From Scalesia atractyloides (taxonomy: Eukaryota > Streptophyta > Magnoliopsida > Asterales > Asteraceae): a DNA stretch of 64,000 bases. Within the stretch, counting starts at the first letter, position 1, and every line of letters begins with the position of its first letter. The notes beneath the pieces are model-generated. The model worked only from the letters and a program-made list of their open reading frames with translations, was not told the DNA's origin and searched no databases. Both the position numbers and the translations under genes were made by a program. Positions 48,236 through 61,100 of this stretch are shown here, piece after piece. The DNA lies in the NCBI GenBank assembly GCA_947069175.1, contig CAMTDV010000023.1, positions 89,898,240-89,962,239 of the forward strand, in the 5' to 3' direction.

Positions 48236-48800
48236 ATTAAACCCTTAAATTAGTACAGAGCTCCACCCATTCGATACCTTCACATGGAACTAGCACTATA
48301 TTGGGGGACTTGAAGGGGTATGGTCCCGAACGACATGCCCAGATGCGCACACACGTGGCCATACCACCAAAGGTACATGGAGATGCTGAGGTGGAACGAA
48401 CAGAGTCACACCACGTCAACCCTAGTCCTACAAATGTCGTTGTCTTGCCAGGAAAGACCAAACGAATATTCATCAGGGATGAGAGCTGCCAAGTCCCATC
48501 AGCCCACAATATCCTCCCATGCCCTTCAGCTATAAATAGAGAACTTCACCTACAGGTTTAAGGATGAGCTTTCTCATTCTCACACTCTTAACACACACTC
48601 GTTTTATCTTTTTAAACAATACTTATTCTCATGCCGGAGGGTGGTTACAAGAAGAACACCCAACATCTCATCCTTGTACAGTTCACGGTTCTGTTTTGCA
48701 GATCAGTCTTAGTTTATTCTCGAGGAAAATAAAGGATTAACCCTAATTTAACCGTTCCCAGAAGGATAAATAGCCTGGATTTAAACTTGGTGTTTCTTCA
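48236..48800 (+). repeat. LTR-like promoter/leader segment
   Basis: A TATA box (CTATAAATAG, 48531-48540) is followed by a CT-rich start (TTTCTCATTCTCACACTC). Then come ATGCCGGAGGGTGG and CATCTCATCCTTGTAC, a layout I associate with gypsy LTRs. No matching partner is in the window, so it is a fragment or solo LTR; ends are not fixed. A T22 run follows at 48809-48832. Confidence 0.45.
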
Positions 48801-48833
48801 GATGGCTTCTTTTTTTTTTTTTTTTTTTTTTTA

Positions 48834-51800
48834 AAGAAATGTCAATGTCAATCAATGGGTAAAATTCCACCTTCAACAAAAATTAGTGGACTTATGAGAA
48901 AATTTCAACAAACATAGTTTGAAAACTTTTATTGCTTACAATATAGAAAATCGAAAGATCCTGTGTTTTTGTATATGGTGTTACATGTTCCCCACTAGTA
49001 ATAAAGATGTAAATTATGAGTTGAGGACTACGCCAAACAATGCTTTAGAAATGGATAAATAAAGGTCTTTACAAATCTTGGTGATCATGGAGGGGCATAT
49101 TCATGCTAGAGTTCAATATGAGTCATTTCAAATATCGAAGGCAAATGTAATAATATGTTGTCACATAACGTGAGATTGATTATCGTATTCGATTAACCAT
49201 TGTGTTGATGTGGTTTGATTCCTTTTAAAACAAGGCTCAACTTAACATGTCTAAAAGTTATATGGATCAAGGTAATTTTCTTGTACTTGTCAACGGTATT
49301 GTGAGCTTAATTAGGAAGCAAATAAGGTGATAAATTTAAAAGCTTTAGGAATTCAACAAATGACTTCAAAAAGTCAAAAGAAAATTGTTAGTGGAGTGGT
49401 ACGGATGTAAAACATATTATCGACACTTGTGCATCATTTTTGAGAAGTGCTACCAATACTTTCCTTTGAAAAACATGGATTAATGAGAGGTTAAGGTTAT
49501 AAAAGCAGTTGTGGATTTTAAAATTTTTTTTATAAGGGGTTTTTTTTGGTATATTTTTATTATTTTTTCTCAAATTATACAAGTTTTCACTACTTTTTTC
49601 TAAACCGAGAGGGTTCATGAGAACCCAGAAACCCTCTAGATCCGCCACTAAATCCATGTTTAAGTTACGTGTGGAGAACTTAATGAGATAAAACAAAAAA
49701 TAAATAAAAATAAGTAGTATTGTATATTCATTTTTCCCCTCACATTTTAGTTAGTTAGTATCATTCCTCCTGTGTTTGAATATGCACTTGTGTGTTCTTT
49801 TAATATTTTCCTAGTATTATGGATATGTTGAGATTCGTGTATTAAAAGGAAACATAACATCCAAAAAAAAAAAAAAAAGAATATGTGTCTTGAAACACAT
49901 AGAGATGGAAACTTCTATATGAAGAGGCATAAATCAAGAGATCAAAAAAGAAAAAGAAAAGAAGAATACGTGTCTTGAAACATGTAGAGATGGAAACTTA
50001 CTTCTATATGAAGAGGCATAAATCAAGAGATGAGCATATCATGAGCAAGTGACGCCTGTCGGGTTCCCACTTAAAACAATACATCAAATTTAGGAGTGTT
50101 CTTCGGGTTTCGGGTTTTTCGAATTTTCAAAGCTAAATATATAACCCGATAACCAACCCTTTCTAGGTTCGGGCCGGGTTAGATTCATTTGATTTGATCG
50201 TGAGAGGTATATTACGAGTCGTCGAGACTAGAGTAATATAATATAGGTGAATTAAGGGTGCAACACATTTCAACAGTGAATGCTAATAAAGCTTTTTTAT
50301 ACTGTTCATGTTACTTAATATTCCTTTATCTGTCTCTTAAATGTATACATGATATGCATGTAGTTTCACAAGTCCATATCCAAGAATCCACATCCTACCT
50401 TTCACAAGTTCCAACACCACAACGATTAAAAAAAATAAAACAACCAAAAAAAATATTTCACAAAAGTAAAAAAAAATCCCACAATTCATCAATAGATAAC
50501 TTAAAAGTTAAGAAACTATCTAGACAAACTTTACAAAGAAAATCGAAGGTAGCTTGTAAGTTGAGTTAAGCATATATGTGTGTGACTGTCTTTGACTAAC
50601 GGAATAAAAAGATGGCCGTTAGTTTTGGCAGTTGATTTTTGGGGCCAAAAGCATGTTAGGTAGCGTTTCGTTTAATTGAAGAGGGTCACATAACGTGTGT
50701 GGCTTAAAGTAGATAATGTGCTATCCCGTTACCACCCCACAAAAACTTCTGTTTTACACCCAATCACCTTTTTTCTTTATAATGTTTTTTTAATATAAAG
50801 TTTTATGTATTATAGTTTTTATCGACTAGATATTATTACACAATATTAAGTATATATAATATCTTTAATGTTTAGTATATATATATATATATATATATAT
50901 ATGTTTTTTAAAGTATAGAACAGCCAAAAGAAATATATTTTAACTTTATGGAATGGAATCAATATTTATTGTATTAATAAATGATAGTTCCTAGCATTTA
51001 TTTCATGTTGTATACCGTTACTTCAAATTTGATTACGATAGTACGATACGATAAAAATCGTTGTGTTCCTAGCTTTGAATATGATAAAAAAGATAAATCT
51101 TTAAAAAACGATAAATTACTATTACTCTATTTTGGATCAGTTAATTAAATATTTTATTTGTCCAGTTTTGAACCTATAATCTTCTTTTTAAGATGCATCT
51201 GTCTTTACCAAGTGACAATCGTTTAACTATATTTCTATCTCTTACTACATCTGGTTATTGGTATTATGCAGTGTCTAATTAAAACTTTTAATTTAATACA
51301 TGTTTTCTATATATTAAAATATATATTAGTTACTTCAAAAAGATTGAACATAGTAATTTTTTCTTCGAACTGCTAGATTGAATATAGTAATAGTTGTAGT
51401 TAAAGATTAACTTTATATTTAAATGTGATTCATATGTATGCTCTATGACTTTCCTCTAAAAGAAAATAAAAGGATTGAACAAACTCTCAAAAGTCAAGTT
51501 TCTATATAATAAAAACTATAACAATCATTAATTTGTTGCCCATCTCTTTTATTGTCAGTTTTAATTTTATTATTTATTGAGTCTTTTAATATCAACATTA
51601 TTATATAAAACTTCCATAAATAAATTTTAATGTCCGTTTCTATTTAATAAAAAATTATTTATTGAATCCTTTGTTGTGCGTTTTAATTTTACTATATATT
51701 CATTTAATTTAAACTTTAAGTTATGTTAAAAAATCACATAATTTATCGTTATACTTAAATTAAAAAACAAAAATCCTGCAACATTTCAAACACCAGACCA

Positions 51801-52310
51801 GTGGCGAACCACTATTTCAATACTATATCGTTTCAACCAACAATCTAGTCTTAAAAGAAACCAATAACCCAACAAAGTGGATGTAAACATCTTTCACCGA
51901 TTTTCTTTTATTCCCTCTAAAACCAACATGATAATCATCATTTAACTTCTCGCCTCGTAACCAAACCAACGACGCTAACATCAGTATACTCACTAAAACC
52001 AGTCGCTTCGGTTAGTTTCAAACCACAAAATAAAATAAAATCAACAAAATTAAAAGAAAAGGACCCAAGAATCTTGGAGTTCACGGTAGACTTGTGGTCT
52101 GGGACCCCTGCCGCTTAACCTCTCTGTCTCCAAGATTTTTCAACAATTCTTTATTCAATTCTTTAATAAATAATAATAATTAAAAATTAAAAAATAAATT
52201 CCACAATGCATTTTTCTTAACTTTCTTGCAAGGTTGGCCGTTACGTCACTAATCTGCTAACCTTTATTATAATTATAATTAATTATTAAAGTAAATTAAT
52301 TTAAAAAGAA
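48834..52310. other. Gene-free intergenic DNA with scattered MITE fragments
   Basis: It holds a hAT-MITE-like fragment (about 49510-49652), a CGGGTTTCGGG-type MITE fragment (about 50090-50200) related to those at 55513 and 60890, an (AT)n tract (about 50876-50901), and a small lysine-rich frame (50258-50569) with no domain. The right end is the presumed PHOX promoter. No gene is supported. Confidence 0.6.
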
Positions 52311-52316
52311 ACAGTA

Positions 52317-52328
52317 AAATATATATAT
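52317..52328 (+). promoter_or_regulatory. TATA-like element upstream of the PHOX gene
   Basis: AAATATATATATC lies about 740 bases before the start codon and is followed by CACCCCC and a plausible leader. The long leader probably contains an intron, but no junction can be fixed from sequence alone. Confidence 0.4.
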
Positions 52329-52685
52329 CACCCCCTTACCGTTTCATATCCAAACGAATATTTAGAAGCTCAGCAACGCAAACTTTTCTTTATGCTCTGA
52401 AAATTCTGAGGTTCTTCTAAAGATCACATTTTGTTCATACCCAGATAAGTTTTATTAGTTTTCATTCCATTTTCTTTGATTTTTCTTATAAAAAAATTAA
52501 AAAAAATTGTATTTTGAAGAGAGAATTTGCCTATAGCTGCATACGAAATAATCCATGTTTTTTTGTTTTTTTTTTTGTTTTAATAGAATATTGTATGCAT
52601 CAAAAGGGTAGTTTATTTAGGGGAAAAGAAAGTTGGGATTTTTAGTTTTTCAGTTTTTGTATATTTTTTGTGTCAATTTCTGTGT

Positions 52686-52945
52686 TAAGTTTCACACAGT
52701 GAAGGTGTTTGTGTGTGAAAGTTTCTTGTGTGAAAGTGGTTGAAGTTTTTCACGCAGTGAAGGTGTTTGTGTGTGATATTTTTTTGTGGGATTGAAGATA
52801 TAAGTGTGTAGTTGTTGAAGTTTTTCACACACTGAAGGTGTTTGTGTGTGAAGTTTCTTTGTGGGTTTGTGATAAAAGTGTGTAGTTCTTGAAGCCTTTC
52901 ACACAGTGAAGGTGTTTGTGTGTGAAATTACTTTGTGGGTTTGGA
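52686..52945 (+). repeat. Tandem repeat in the PHOX 5' leader
   Basis: Four copies of GAAGGTGTTTGTGTGTGA (52701, 52759, 52834, 52918), each preceded by TTCACRCAGTGAA-like sequence that can form a small hairpin. Spacing is 58, 75 and 84 bases. It lies between the TATA-like site and the start codon. Confidence 0.85.
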
Positions 52946-53067
52946 GACATACATACATCTTCAAAAAGTACCCATTTTGATTCTTAAAAAAGCACAAGAT
53001 TTTCAAGAAAGTTTGCAGTTCTTGAGGTTTTCAATCTTTCATATGTTAAGTTGTTATTGATTCTACA

Positions 53068-56000
53068 ATGGGTAAAAAATCTGGAAAAGATAAGATACAA
53101 GTCGGGTCAAAATCAGCCGAAAACACTACCCGAAAAACATACGATGACGACACCGAAATCTTCATTTCCATGGCACAAGAACACAAAGAAGAGGGTAATA
53201 AGTTGTTTCAAAAGAAATACTACGAAGGTGCGATATCAAAATACGAAAAAGCTCTAAAACTGCTTCCAAAAAACCATATAACCGTCTCGTATCTTCATAG
53301 TAGCATTGCAGCGTGTTATATGCGAATGGGTATAACCGAATTCCCTAGGGCTATTCACGAGTGCAACTTAGCACTTGAAGTCACACCGAAGTATAGTAAA
53401 GCATTGCTAAAACGCGCTAGGTGTTACGAGGCGTTAAATAGGGTCGATTTGGCTTTTAAAGACGTTAGCGTCGTGTTGGATATGGAGCCGAAGAATGTTT
53501 TAGCGATTGAGATTGCTGATAGATTGAAATTGCTTATGGGGGAAGAGTGGACCAATGAAAAGTCAAACAGTCAAACAGTCAATGAAGAAACACGAGAAGA
53601 GAAGAGTGAAAAGCGCGAACGGGTTGACGAAAAGGAAGATTTTGGTGAAAGTAATGAGAAAATTAGTGAGAAAATCGAGCGCGAAAATGGAGAAAATGAT
53701 GAAAAAGAGGCTGAAGATAAGTTGGTTGTGGAGGAGAAGATAAGTGTGTTTAGCAATGAAAACGGCCGAAAATGAACATTAAGTTAGTATACGGAGATGA
53801 TATACGATGGGCGAAAATCCCGTTCAACTGTGATGTTTTCGCGTTAAGAGAAATAATATGCGATCGGTTTCCGCTTTCACGGGCCGTTCTAATGAAATAC
53901 CAAGACCAAGAAGGTGATATGGTGACGGTAACCACAAACGAAGAGTTACGATGGGCCGAGTCAGCGTCGGGTCAAACGGGTTCGGTCAAACTGTACATTG
54001 TCGAAGTCAACCCGGAGCAAGATCCGTTTTTCGACCATGTTAGAAGGCAAAAACAGAAACAAAAGGTTCAGAACTCTTCATCTTGTATCGATGAGTGGAT
54101 TCTTGAATTTTCGCAACTTTTCAAGAATTACGTTGGGTTCAATTCGGACGAGTATTTGAACCTGTACGAAGTCGGTATGAAGCTATACACCGAAGCGATG
54201 GAAGACACGATAACGAGCGAAGAGTCCCAAGAACTGTTCGACAATGCGGCCGATAAGTTTCAAGAGATGGCCGCTTTGGCGTTGTTTAACGTAGGAAACG
54301 TTCACATGTCAAAAGCGAGAAAACGCGCAGACTTTGAAGAGAACTTTCTGCACGAATTGTTGATTTCACATATTAAAGATTTATACGAATGGGCGCAAAT
54401 CGAGTACTCAAAAGCGGGTCAAATGTATAACGAATCGATCAAAGTCAAACCCGATTTCTACGAAGGTTTACTGCTTTAGGACACCAACAATTCGAGCAAG
54501 CGAAACTTTCATGGTATTACGCAATCGGAACAAAAACTGGTCTTCAGAAGTGGGATCATAAACAGGTAGGGGTGTGCAAATGGTGGTTCGGTTCGGTTTT
54601 TACGTTTAACCATATCCGCAACCACTAGCTTCGGTTATGGATTTTCTTTAACCATAACCATACCCGAACTTCGGTTCAGTTAATTGGTTATGAGACTCGG
54701 TTATGGTTCGGTCTCGGCCAATTTCGGTTAATTAACCGATCTAAGTTTGAACTGAACTAAATGAACATATTCGACAATTATTGTCTTAGTTACAATCGTT
54801 TTTTTAAATACAAAAAAAAACATACACATGGATAAAATGAGTTAAATTTTATACAATAATTGTTTTTTAAATATTTTGAAACTAATTATATAACCTAAAA
54901 ATCTTTCGTATATGTTAATTTTTGTGTATAGAGTTTGATTCCTTGTAAATGAATATTTTAAATATGGATATATGTTTAAAAGCATGTCTTAATTTATTTC
55001 GGTTCAGTTAACATTCATTATGGGACACCTTTAATCATATCCATAACCGACTTATGGGTTAATCAAATAGCATTATCCATAACCGACGATTAATATTGGT
55101 TATCAGTTAATTCGGTTTATTTCGGTTAACGGTTAAGGTTTGCTCACCCCCGTAAACAGGTTATCGAACTTTATAACAAAGCCGAAGAGAATATGGAAAA
55201 GGGTATGAAGATGTGGGAGGATGCGATGAATATGGAGAAACCGAAAGACGATGGGCTGAACGGGTGGCGAATATGAGGTCGTTGATAAACGTTTTGTGGG
55301 GTACGATGTTGTATGAACGATCGAGTATGGAGTATAAACTTGGGCTTCCGTATTGGCATGAGTGTTTGGAGATTGCGGTTGAGAAGTTTGAAGTTGCGGG
55401 TGTTTCGCTTACGGATATTGCTGTCATTGTTAAGAACCATTGTTCGAATGATGCTGCACCAGAAGGTAATAGTTTTGGTTCTATGTTTTTATAGAATAAT
55501 GTATCTCTTGACTACTTAGGAGTGTTCTTCGGGTTTCGGATCGGGTGTATTGGCTAGGAAAAAGTGACCCGTAACCGACCCATATAAAGTTATGTTGTTC
55601 GGGTTCGGGTTTAGATGTAAAATGAAAATAAATATTTTTTTTACAAAATATCATCAAAATTCAACCAACAATGTGATATTATAATGTTAGAAGTCTAAAA
55701 ACTTAATGTATCAAATACTCCAAACCAATACACATCTATTAAAAAGATAACATACGTTCGGGTTTTTTTTCCGGTTTTGTGTTTTTTGGGTCGGTGCTGT
55801 TTGGGTTTTTGGCTGGGAAAAAGTGACCTGATAACCAACCAGCTGAAGGTTCGAGATGGTCTGGTTTGGGTTTTTTCAGGTATTCTCTAATTCGGGTTCA
55901 GTGGCTTTAAATATGGGTCAGGTTTCGGGTTTTGTATAAATCTTGACAGCCCTACTCTTGACCACCTTCTTATGGTATAGGTGGTAAAGGTCAAAACGAG

Positions 56001-56666
56001 CATGTTAGGTAACGGGTCAAAATGGATACATTTTAGTACTAGTCAAATCATGTCGGGTTGACTCCCATTTTTTAGTCAACAAATTAATTTCATAGAGTAA
56101 TATATCAAAGAAAATGGATAATTTCATATATCCTCTTGGAAACTTGGTATAATATCATAATTACCCAACAAATAACCATAATATCAAATATACAAAATTT
56201 CAAATTTATGACATATATCCTTTCCTTAAACTTGCATTAGGATAAAAGAGTTTGGATTGTAACTGTGTAAGGAGAAAGAAAAGGGTATAATGGTCATATT
56301 ATAATTTTTATATAATAGGGTATATATGAAACTTGAAGTATTTTGAATTGGTATTTTTGATATTAATTATTTGAGTTGAGTAAATATGATATTATCCATG
56401 TTTTTAGGGGTATATATGGAATGGCCCCAAGAGCTGTATCTATTAATTATTTGAATAATTTTTAAAAGAGTTTTTGGAGGCAATTTTAGACCTTGAATGT
56501 GGTTTTCTTTTCAGGTTTGGGTTTCGACATTGACGAGATAATACAAGCGTGGCATGAACTGTATGAAGTGAAAAGATGGCAAAGTGGCGTTCCATCTTTT
56601 CGATTAGAACCACTGTTTCGAAGACGAGTTGCTAAACTCTTTTACGACATAGAACATGTACAATAA
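53068..56666 (+). CDS. PHOX-type TPR + PB1 domain protein, three exons, three single-base gaps
   Basis: Exons 53068-54565, 55160-55465 and 56515-56666 give about 652 residues once frame changes are allowed for. The N-terminal TPR domain (residues about 30-150) contains EGNKLFQKKYYEGAISKYEK and YSKALLKRARCYEALNR, features of HSP90/HSP70-binding co-chaperone TPRs. An acidic E/K-rich linker follows. A PB1 domain (about 237-320) starts IKLVYGDDIRWAKI and contains KYQDQEGDMVTVTTNEEL. The plant-specific C-terminal region ends PSFRLEPLFRRRVAKLF. The family (PHOX1-4, CLMP1) contains cytosolic co-chaperone-like proteins. The frame slips by one missing base near 53769-53772 (A run), near 54472, and near 55262 (G run, less certain), while everything else reads cleanly. 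Intron 1 is a transposon insertion; intron 2 also holds a MITE. The start is the first ATG after the repeat-rich leader and gives MGKKSGK. Confidence 0.88.
54567..55152. mobile_element. hAT-like element forming intron 1 of the PHOX gene
   Basis: A 586-bp element with terminal inverted repeats TAGGGGTGTGCAAA and (complement of the right end) CGGGGGTGAGCAAA. It is flanked by a perfect 8-bp duplication TAAACAGG (54559-54566 and 55153-55160). The interior is rich in CGGTTATGG/ACCATAACC motifs and has no transposase. The coding sequence reads straight from CAT AAA CAG to GTT ATC GAA when the element and one duplication copy are removed. Confidence 0.9.
55513..55954. mobile_element. hAT-like MITE in PHOX intron 2
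   Basis: Flanked by a perfect 8-bp duplication CTCTTGAC (55505-55512, 55955-55962). The ends are TACTTAGGAGTGTTC and the complement TAGGGCTGTCAAG, an imperfect inverted repeat. The interior is rich in TTCGGGTTTCGGG motifs. Related sequences lie at about 50090-50200 and, inverted, at about 60890-61100. Confidence 0.75.
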
Positions 56667-58107
56667 TGACCATTTCAAGATCACAGTCACAAGAAAAAAA
56701 AAAAAAAACATATTCCATTTCTTGGTAAGTAAAAAAAATGCTTGTTATTACGTTCTGTTACATTAATAAGTTGTTTGGAGGGGTTTTGCGACTGCTTATC
56801 TGATTATTTTGTGAGTGAAATAAGTTGTTTTGGTTAAGCAGTTTTAAGTTGCTTATCGCGAACTATTCGAAAAAGCAGTAAGCACATAAGCAGTTCTAAA
56901 CACCCTATTAACTACTCTTGAGTCACATGTTTGACTATTTTTTTATTACTACAGACTGTTAATTTTATCAATTTGATTTACAAGTTTTTTATTTTTATTT
57001 TAAGGGGCATGATAGACATTTAAAAAGTAATTAAGCAATAGATTACCATATGCTAATTAACACTTGAAGGGGCATTTTAAACATTTTACACGTCTTTGTA
57101 AAATCGGTTATCTTCGCTTGTTCAAATCGTTTATCAATCTTTCCAATACATTACATGTTCTCTCTGCATGTCCTTGTGTTTTTGTACGCATTTGAGTATG
57201 TGACGATTATACCCTCAAATGGTCCTTGCCTGATTTAGAACAGGACATGGTGACATACCATAAGACAAAGATTACACTTCTGGTTAATCAGTTTGCTTGT
57301 TAAAATGACGATTGTACCCTCAAAACTGTTTCGGCTATTCATCATGATCTGAAAACTGATAAGATGTATTCTGCAGGTAGCCAGCCATATGACACGTTTA
57401 TAAAGTCGTGGCAGCTTCCAACTCAGCGTTAGACATGTAGAAGGTGTAATTATATTTGTTTCATCGCGACGAGTAGTAGTTGATAATATGAGTTTTAGTT
57501 ACAAAACGGTTGATAAGTTGAAAAAAATATATTTTATTGAGTGCATTTGTTTTAGAGTCATATAGACAATAGAGTCATTTTGGGTTAATGGCTTTAAGTT
57601 TTCTTCATTTGGTGTGTGCCCTTTAGTTATGTTAGAAAACAGAATGCTGATTCTATTTGGTATTAAACAAAATGTTTTCAGTCGGTTTATTAATGCAAAA
57701 AACGTTGTTTTTTGTAAGTGTATTCAATAAGACACCTAAAATCCTGCTATTTTATACGTATATTGTATAGCTATTTATCTTAAAACAAAAAGAAAACCTA
57801 GAATTCCGCTATTTTCCTGCTATGGAGGCCAAAATCAAAAGCGTTTCACTACTATGTTACAGTCATTTTAAGTGATAAACATATTTCATCACTATCATAT
57901 CCAATGTTTAATGAACAAAAAATCACTCTTGATGCTTCTTATAAATATCTGTGTACACAATATTCTGAGATACAAAAACCAGGTAATGTATAACTCCATT
58001 GCATGAAGTAGAAGTCACTCTAGCTCTGAAAAAAATGATTTACCCTAAAAAAGGCAAGTGGTACAACATATAATGTTCATATAACCATTATAGGAAGGCA
58101 TATATTA
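56667..58107. other. Intergenic space between convergent PHOX and TIP1 genes
   Basis: Contains both 3' UTRs. A Tourist-like MITE candidate is at about 56770-56916, with ends GTTTGGAGGGGTTTTGCGAC and the complement of AAGCAGTTCTAAACACCC, near TTA/TAA. No gene is seen. Confidence 0.55.
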
Positions 58108-61100
58108 TCATAAACCACCCCTAGATCGGGAACCTCGGCCTAACCCTAGACCTAAACCTAATGGAACCGACGAGTCCGCTTTAGGTTTCGCGTGGGTCCC
58201 ATGGCTGCAACCAGAAGAATGAACATGTCCCGGACCCAGACCCACACCTTGACCATGGCTATGGCCATTTCCATTTGTTTGATGAGAATGACCAGAAGTA
58301 ACACCCCCATTTTGCATGTTTAGATTTAGACTCGTGTTATATTATTATTGGGAATTGGCATCATGTTTATACCCTCGGATTGAGGTGCTGATTCTATAAT
58401 TTCAATGTCCTCATTGTAACCGTTTATCAAGAAATCTGAACAGTTTTTCTTGCAGCCGTGATCGTACGGGTTTCTGAATCGGCCTTCGGGGCCTCTTAGG
58501 TAATTGTATCGCATCATGTTTGCCATTTCATTTGTTGTTATGTTACGGCCAACCTGCACCACAAAAGTGATTGGGAATTCGTCATTTAATTGGGTTATCT
58601 CTGATAAGTCAAATGAGCAAAATAAATAAGTTAATGGGTCAATGAAGTTGAATGGGCAGAAAATCACCCAAAGGCTGTTACAAATGCATAAAATCTTTTA
58701 AATCATTTCATTTGAAAAATCCGACTTTTATTGAAACTAGTGGGCTACCACCCACGCTCCACAGCGGGTTCGAAACATAGATAAAAATAAGCAAATGGCG
58801 AGAGTTAAAGTTGTTTGATGTTTTATTTAAGAGGATAAACATGTCATTATTAAAGTTAAGGGCTAAACATGTTATTATCAAAGTTGAGAGGCTAAAGTTG
58901 TTTGCTATTAAAGTTGAGGGGCTAAATTGCTTGATGTAGTTAAGGGGATAAATATGTCAGTATGAAAGTTGAGGTGCTAAAGTTGTTTATTATTAAAGTT
59001 GAGGGGCTAAAGTTGTTTCAGTTAAGAGGCTAAACATGTCATTATTAAAGTTGAGGGGCTAAATATGTCATTATTAAAGTTGAGGGGCTAAAGTTGTTTT
59101 AGTTAAGAGGCTAAACATGTCATTATTAAAGTTGAGGGGCTAAACATGTCAGTATTAAAGTTGAGGGGCTAAAGTTGTTTGATGTTGACAAAATAGCATA
59201 TTTATAGAATTATATAATCTTGAAATAATAACTCTAAATCATATTTAACACAATTGTATATAAAGAAACATTGTTTTTTGAAAAAAAGTGTTTTGGGTTC
59301 AACCCAACTTGACGTGGACAAAAAATTCAAACAGTGGTTAATATAACGGGGATGAACGATGAGAATAAATACCTGAGAAATTTGCATAATTGTTAAAGCT
59401 GCTACACCAATAAAGAGGGAAAAATCTGAAACTAAAAATAATAGAACACCAACATGTTGATTACCAACATGTTGAAACCATGCTCCAAACGAAGATGGAG
59501 CCAATGGATCGGTCACAATTCCTGCAACAAGAATTATGTTATTTTAGCATACAAAATCACCCAACTTTGCATGGTAAATAAAGAAGTTATAACTTATAAA
59601 TAAATCACCTCCTTTATTAATAAAAATACACATTTGAATATATAAGTCAAATGGGATTTTAAATTTTATTGATGGGGGTGTTACCCTCCAACGAGGTTTT
59701 GATAGTTGCATCTAACAATAAAAAGACTACAAAATAAATAAAAAACTAGAGGTGAGAAATTTTGACCGTTTAGTTATGAATGCGTTGACTTGTGTTATGT
59801 TTTATCTCTAACAATTCACACGAGTGAAGTTCAAAAAAATAGCTTAAAAGAAAACGGGTAAAACAATAACTTTTTGATACATAAAACCCTCTAATTTCCT
59901 AAATTACTTTATTCGAAAACTCAAAAGAGTATAAATGAATCAATATACCTATTAAAATCATATTTAACAATCATTTTATGAGCGACGGAGAAACACACAA
60001 CGTGTGTGTGTATATATATTGTGTTTTTCTTCGTCCCTAATAGAACGTTTGGAAATCTCATTTGGAAGTGAACTTTTTTCTTGAGATATGAGTATTGTTT
60101 GACCATAAAAACGTTAAGAGAAACATACTTGTAAGAGCAACTAAACCAGTTAAAGCCATTGCAAAAACTTCTAGAACAAGAAAGCCCACAAAATCCCATT
60201 TGTTTTTCTGCATAAAAGATTTGCACAAAAAATTAATTACAAATAGGTCGATCACAAGAGTGAAAAAACCGGCATCAAGTGTGAATGTAAAATGAAGCCA
60301 AAATCAATACAAACACAAATATTTTTAATTTTCTCAAATATAAGTAATAAATGAAGACAAACCTTTCCGACGCAATTGGACACCCAAGGGCAGTGATGGT
60401 CAAATTGTTCTACGCAACGCTCGCAGGTTGAACAATGCTTGGCGCGTAGTGGCCGTACAATCTAAAAATCCAGATAATATGAGACAATAAGAAGATTGCT
60501 AGAAAGTAGATGCATCAGTTTCAACCCATTGACTTATTGATGGGTCAACCGTCAATATGGAACTATGGATCATACATTACAACTAAGGGGTATAAATTGA
60601 TTAAAAGGAAATAGGTCAAACAGGCATCATAAAGACGGTTTAAAATAAAAATGGCCCAAGCTAGCATAAAAAATAAGACTAAACAGAAACGGGTCAACGA
60701 AAAGAAAGTCGTACAATGCGCACTTTTAATGCACAAAACCTCTTAATTGATTTTATTAAAACAAGATTATCATTGAAATAATATAAATCTTGTAACCCAA
60801 ATTCAAACACTAAGTAATTTTAAAACATATATATAAAAAAATGGACATGAAGTGTTTGAAACATTATTTTGATGATATTTTTTAACTAGCAATACAAATG
60901 TTGATGATATTTTGTAAAAAAAACATTTATTTTCATTTTACATCTAAACCTGAAAACTGAATAACCTGACCCGAACTAACCTGAAACCGTATATACCTGA
61001 ACCCGACCGACCCAAACTTTAAATGGGTCAGTTATCGGGCCACTTTTTCCTAGCCAAAAACCCGAAACCCGAAAAAAACCCCGATGAACACCCCTAAACA

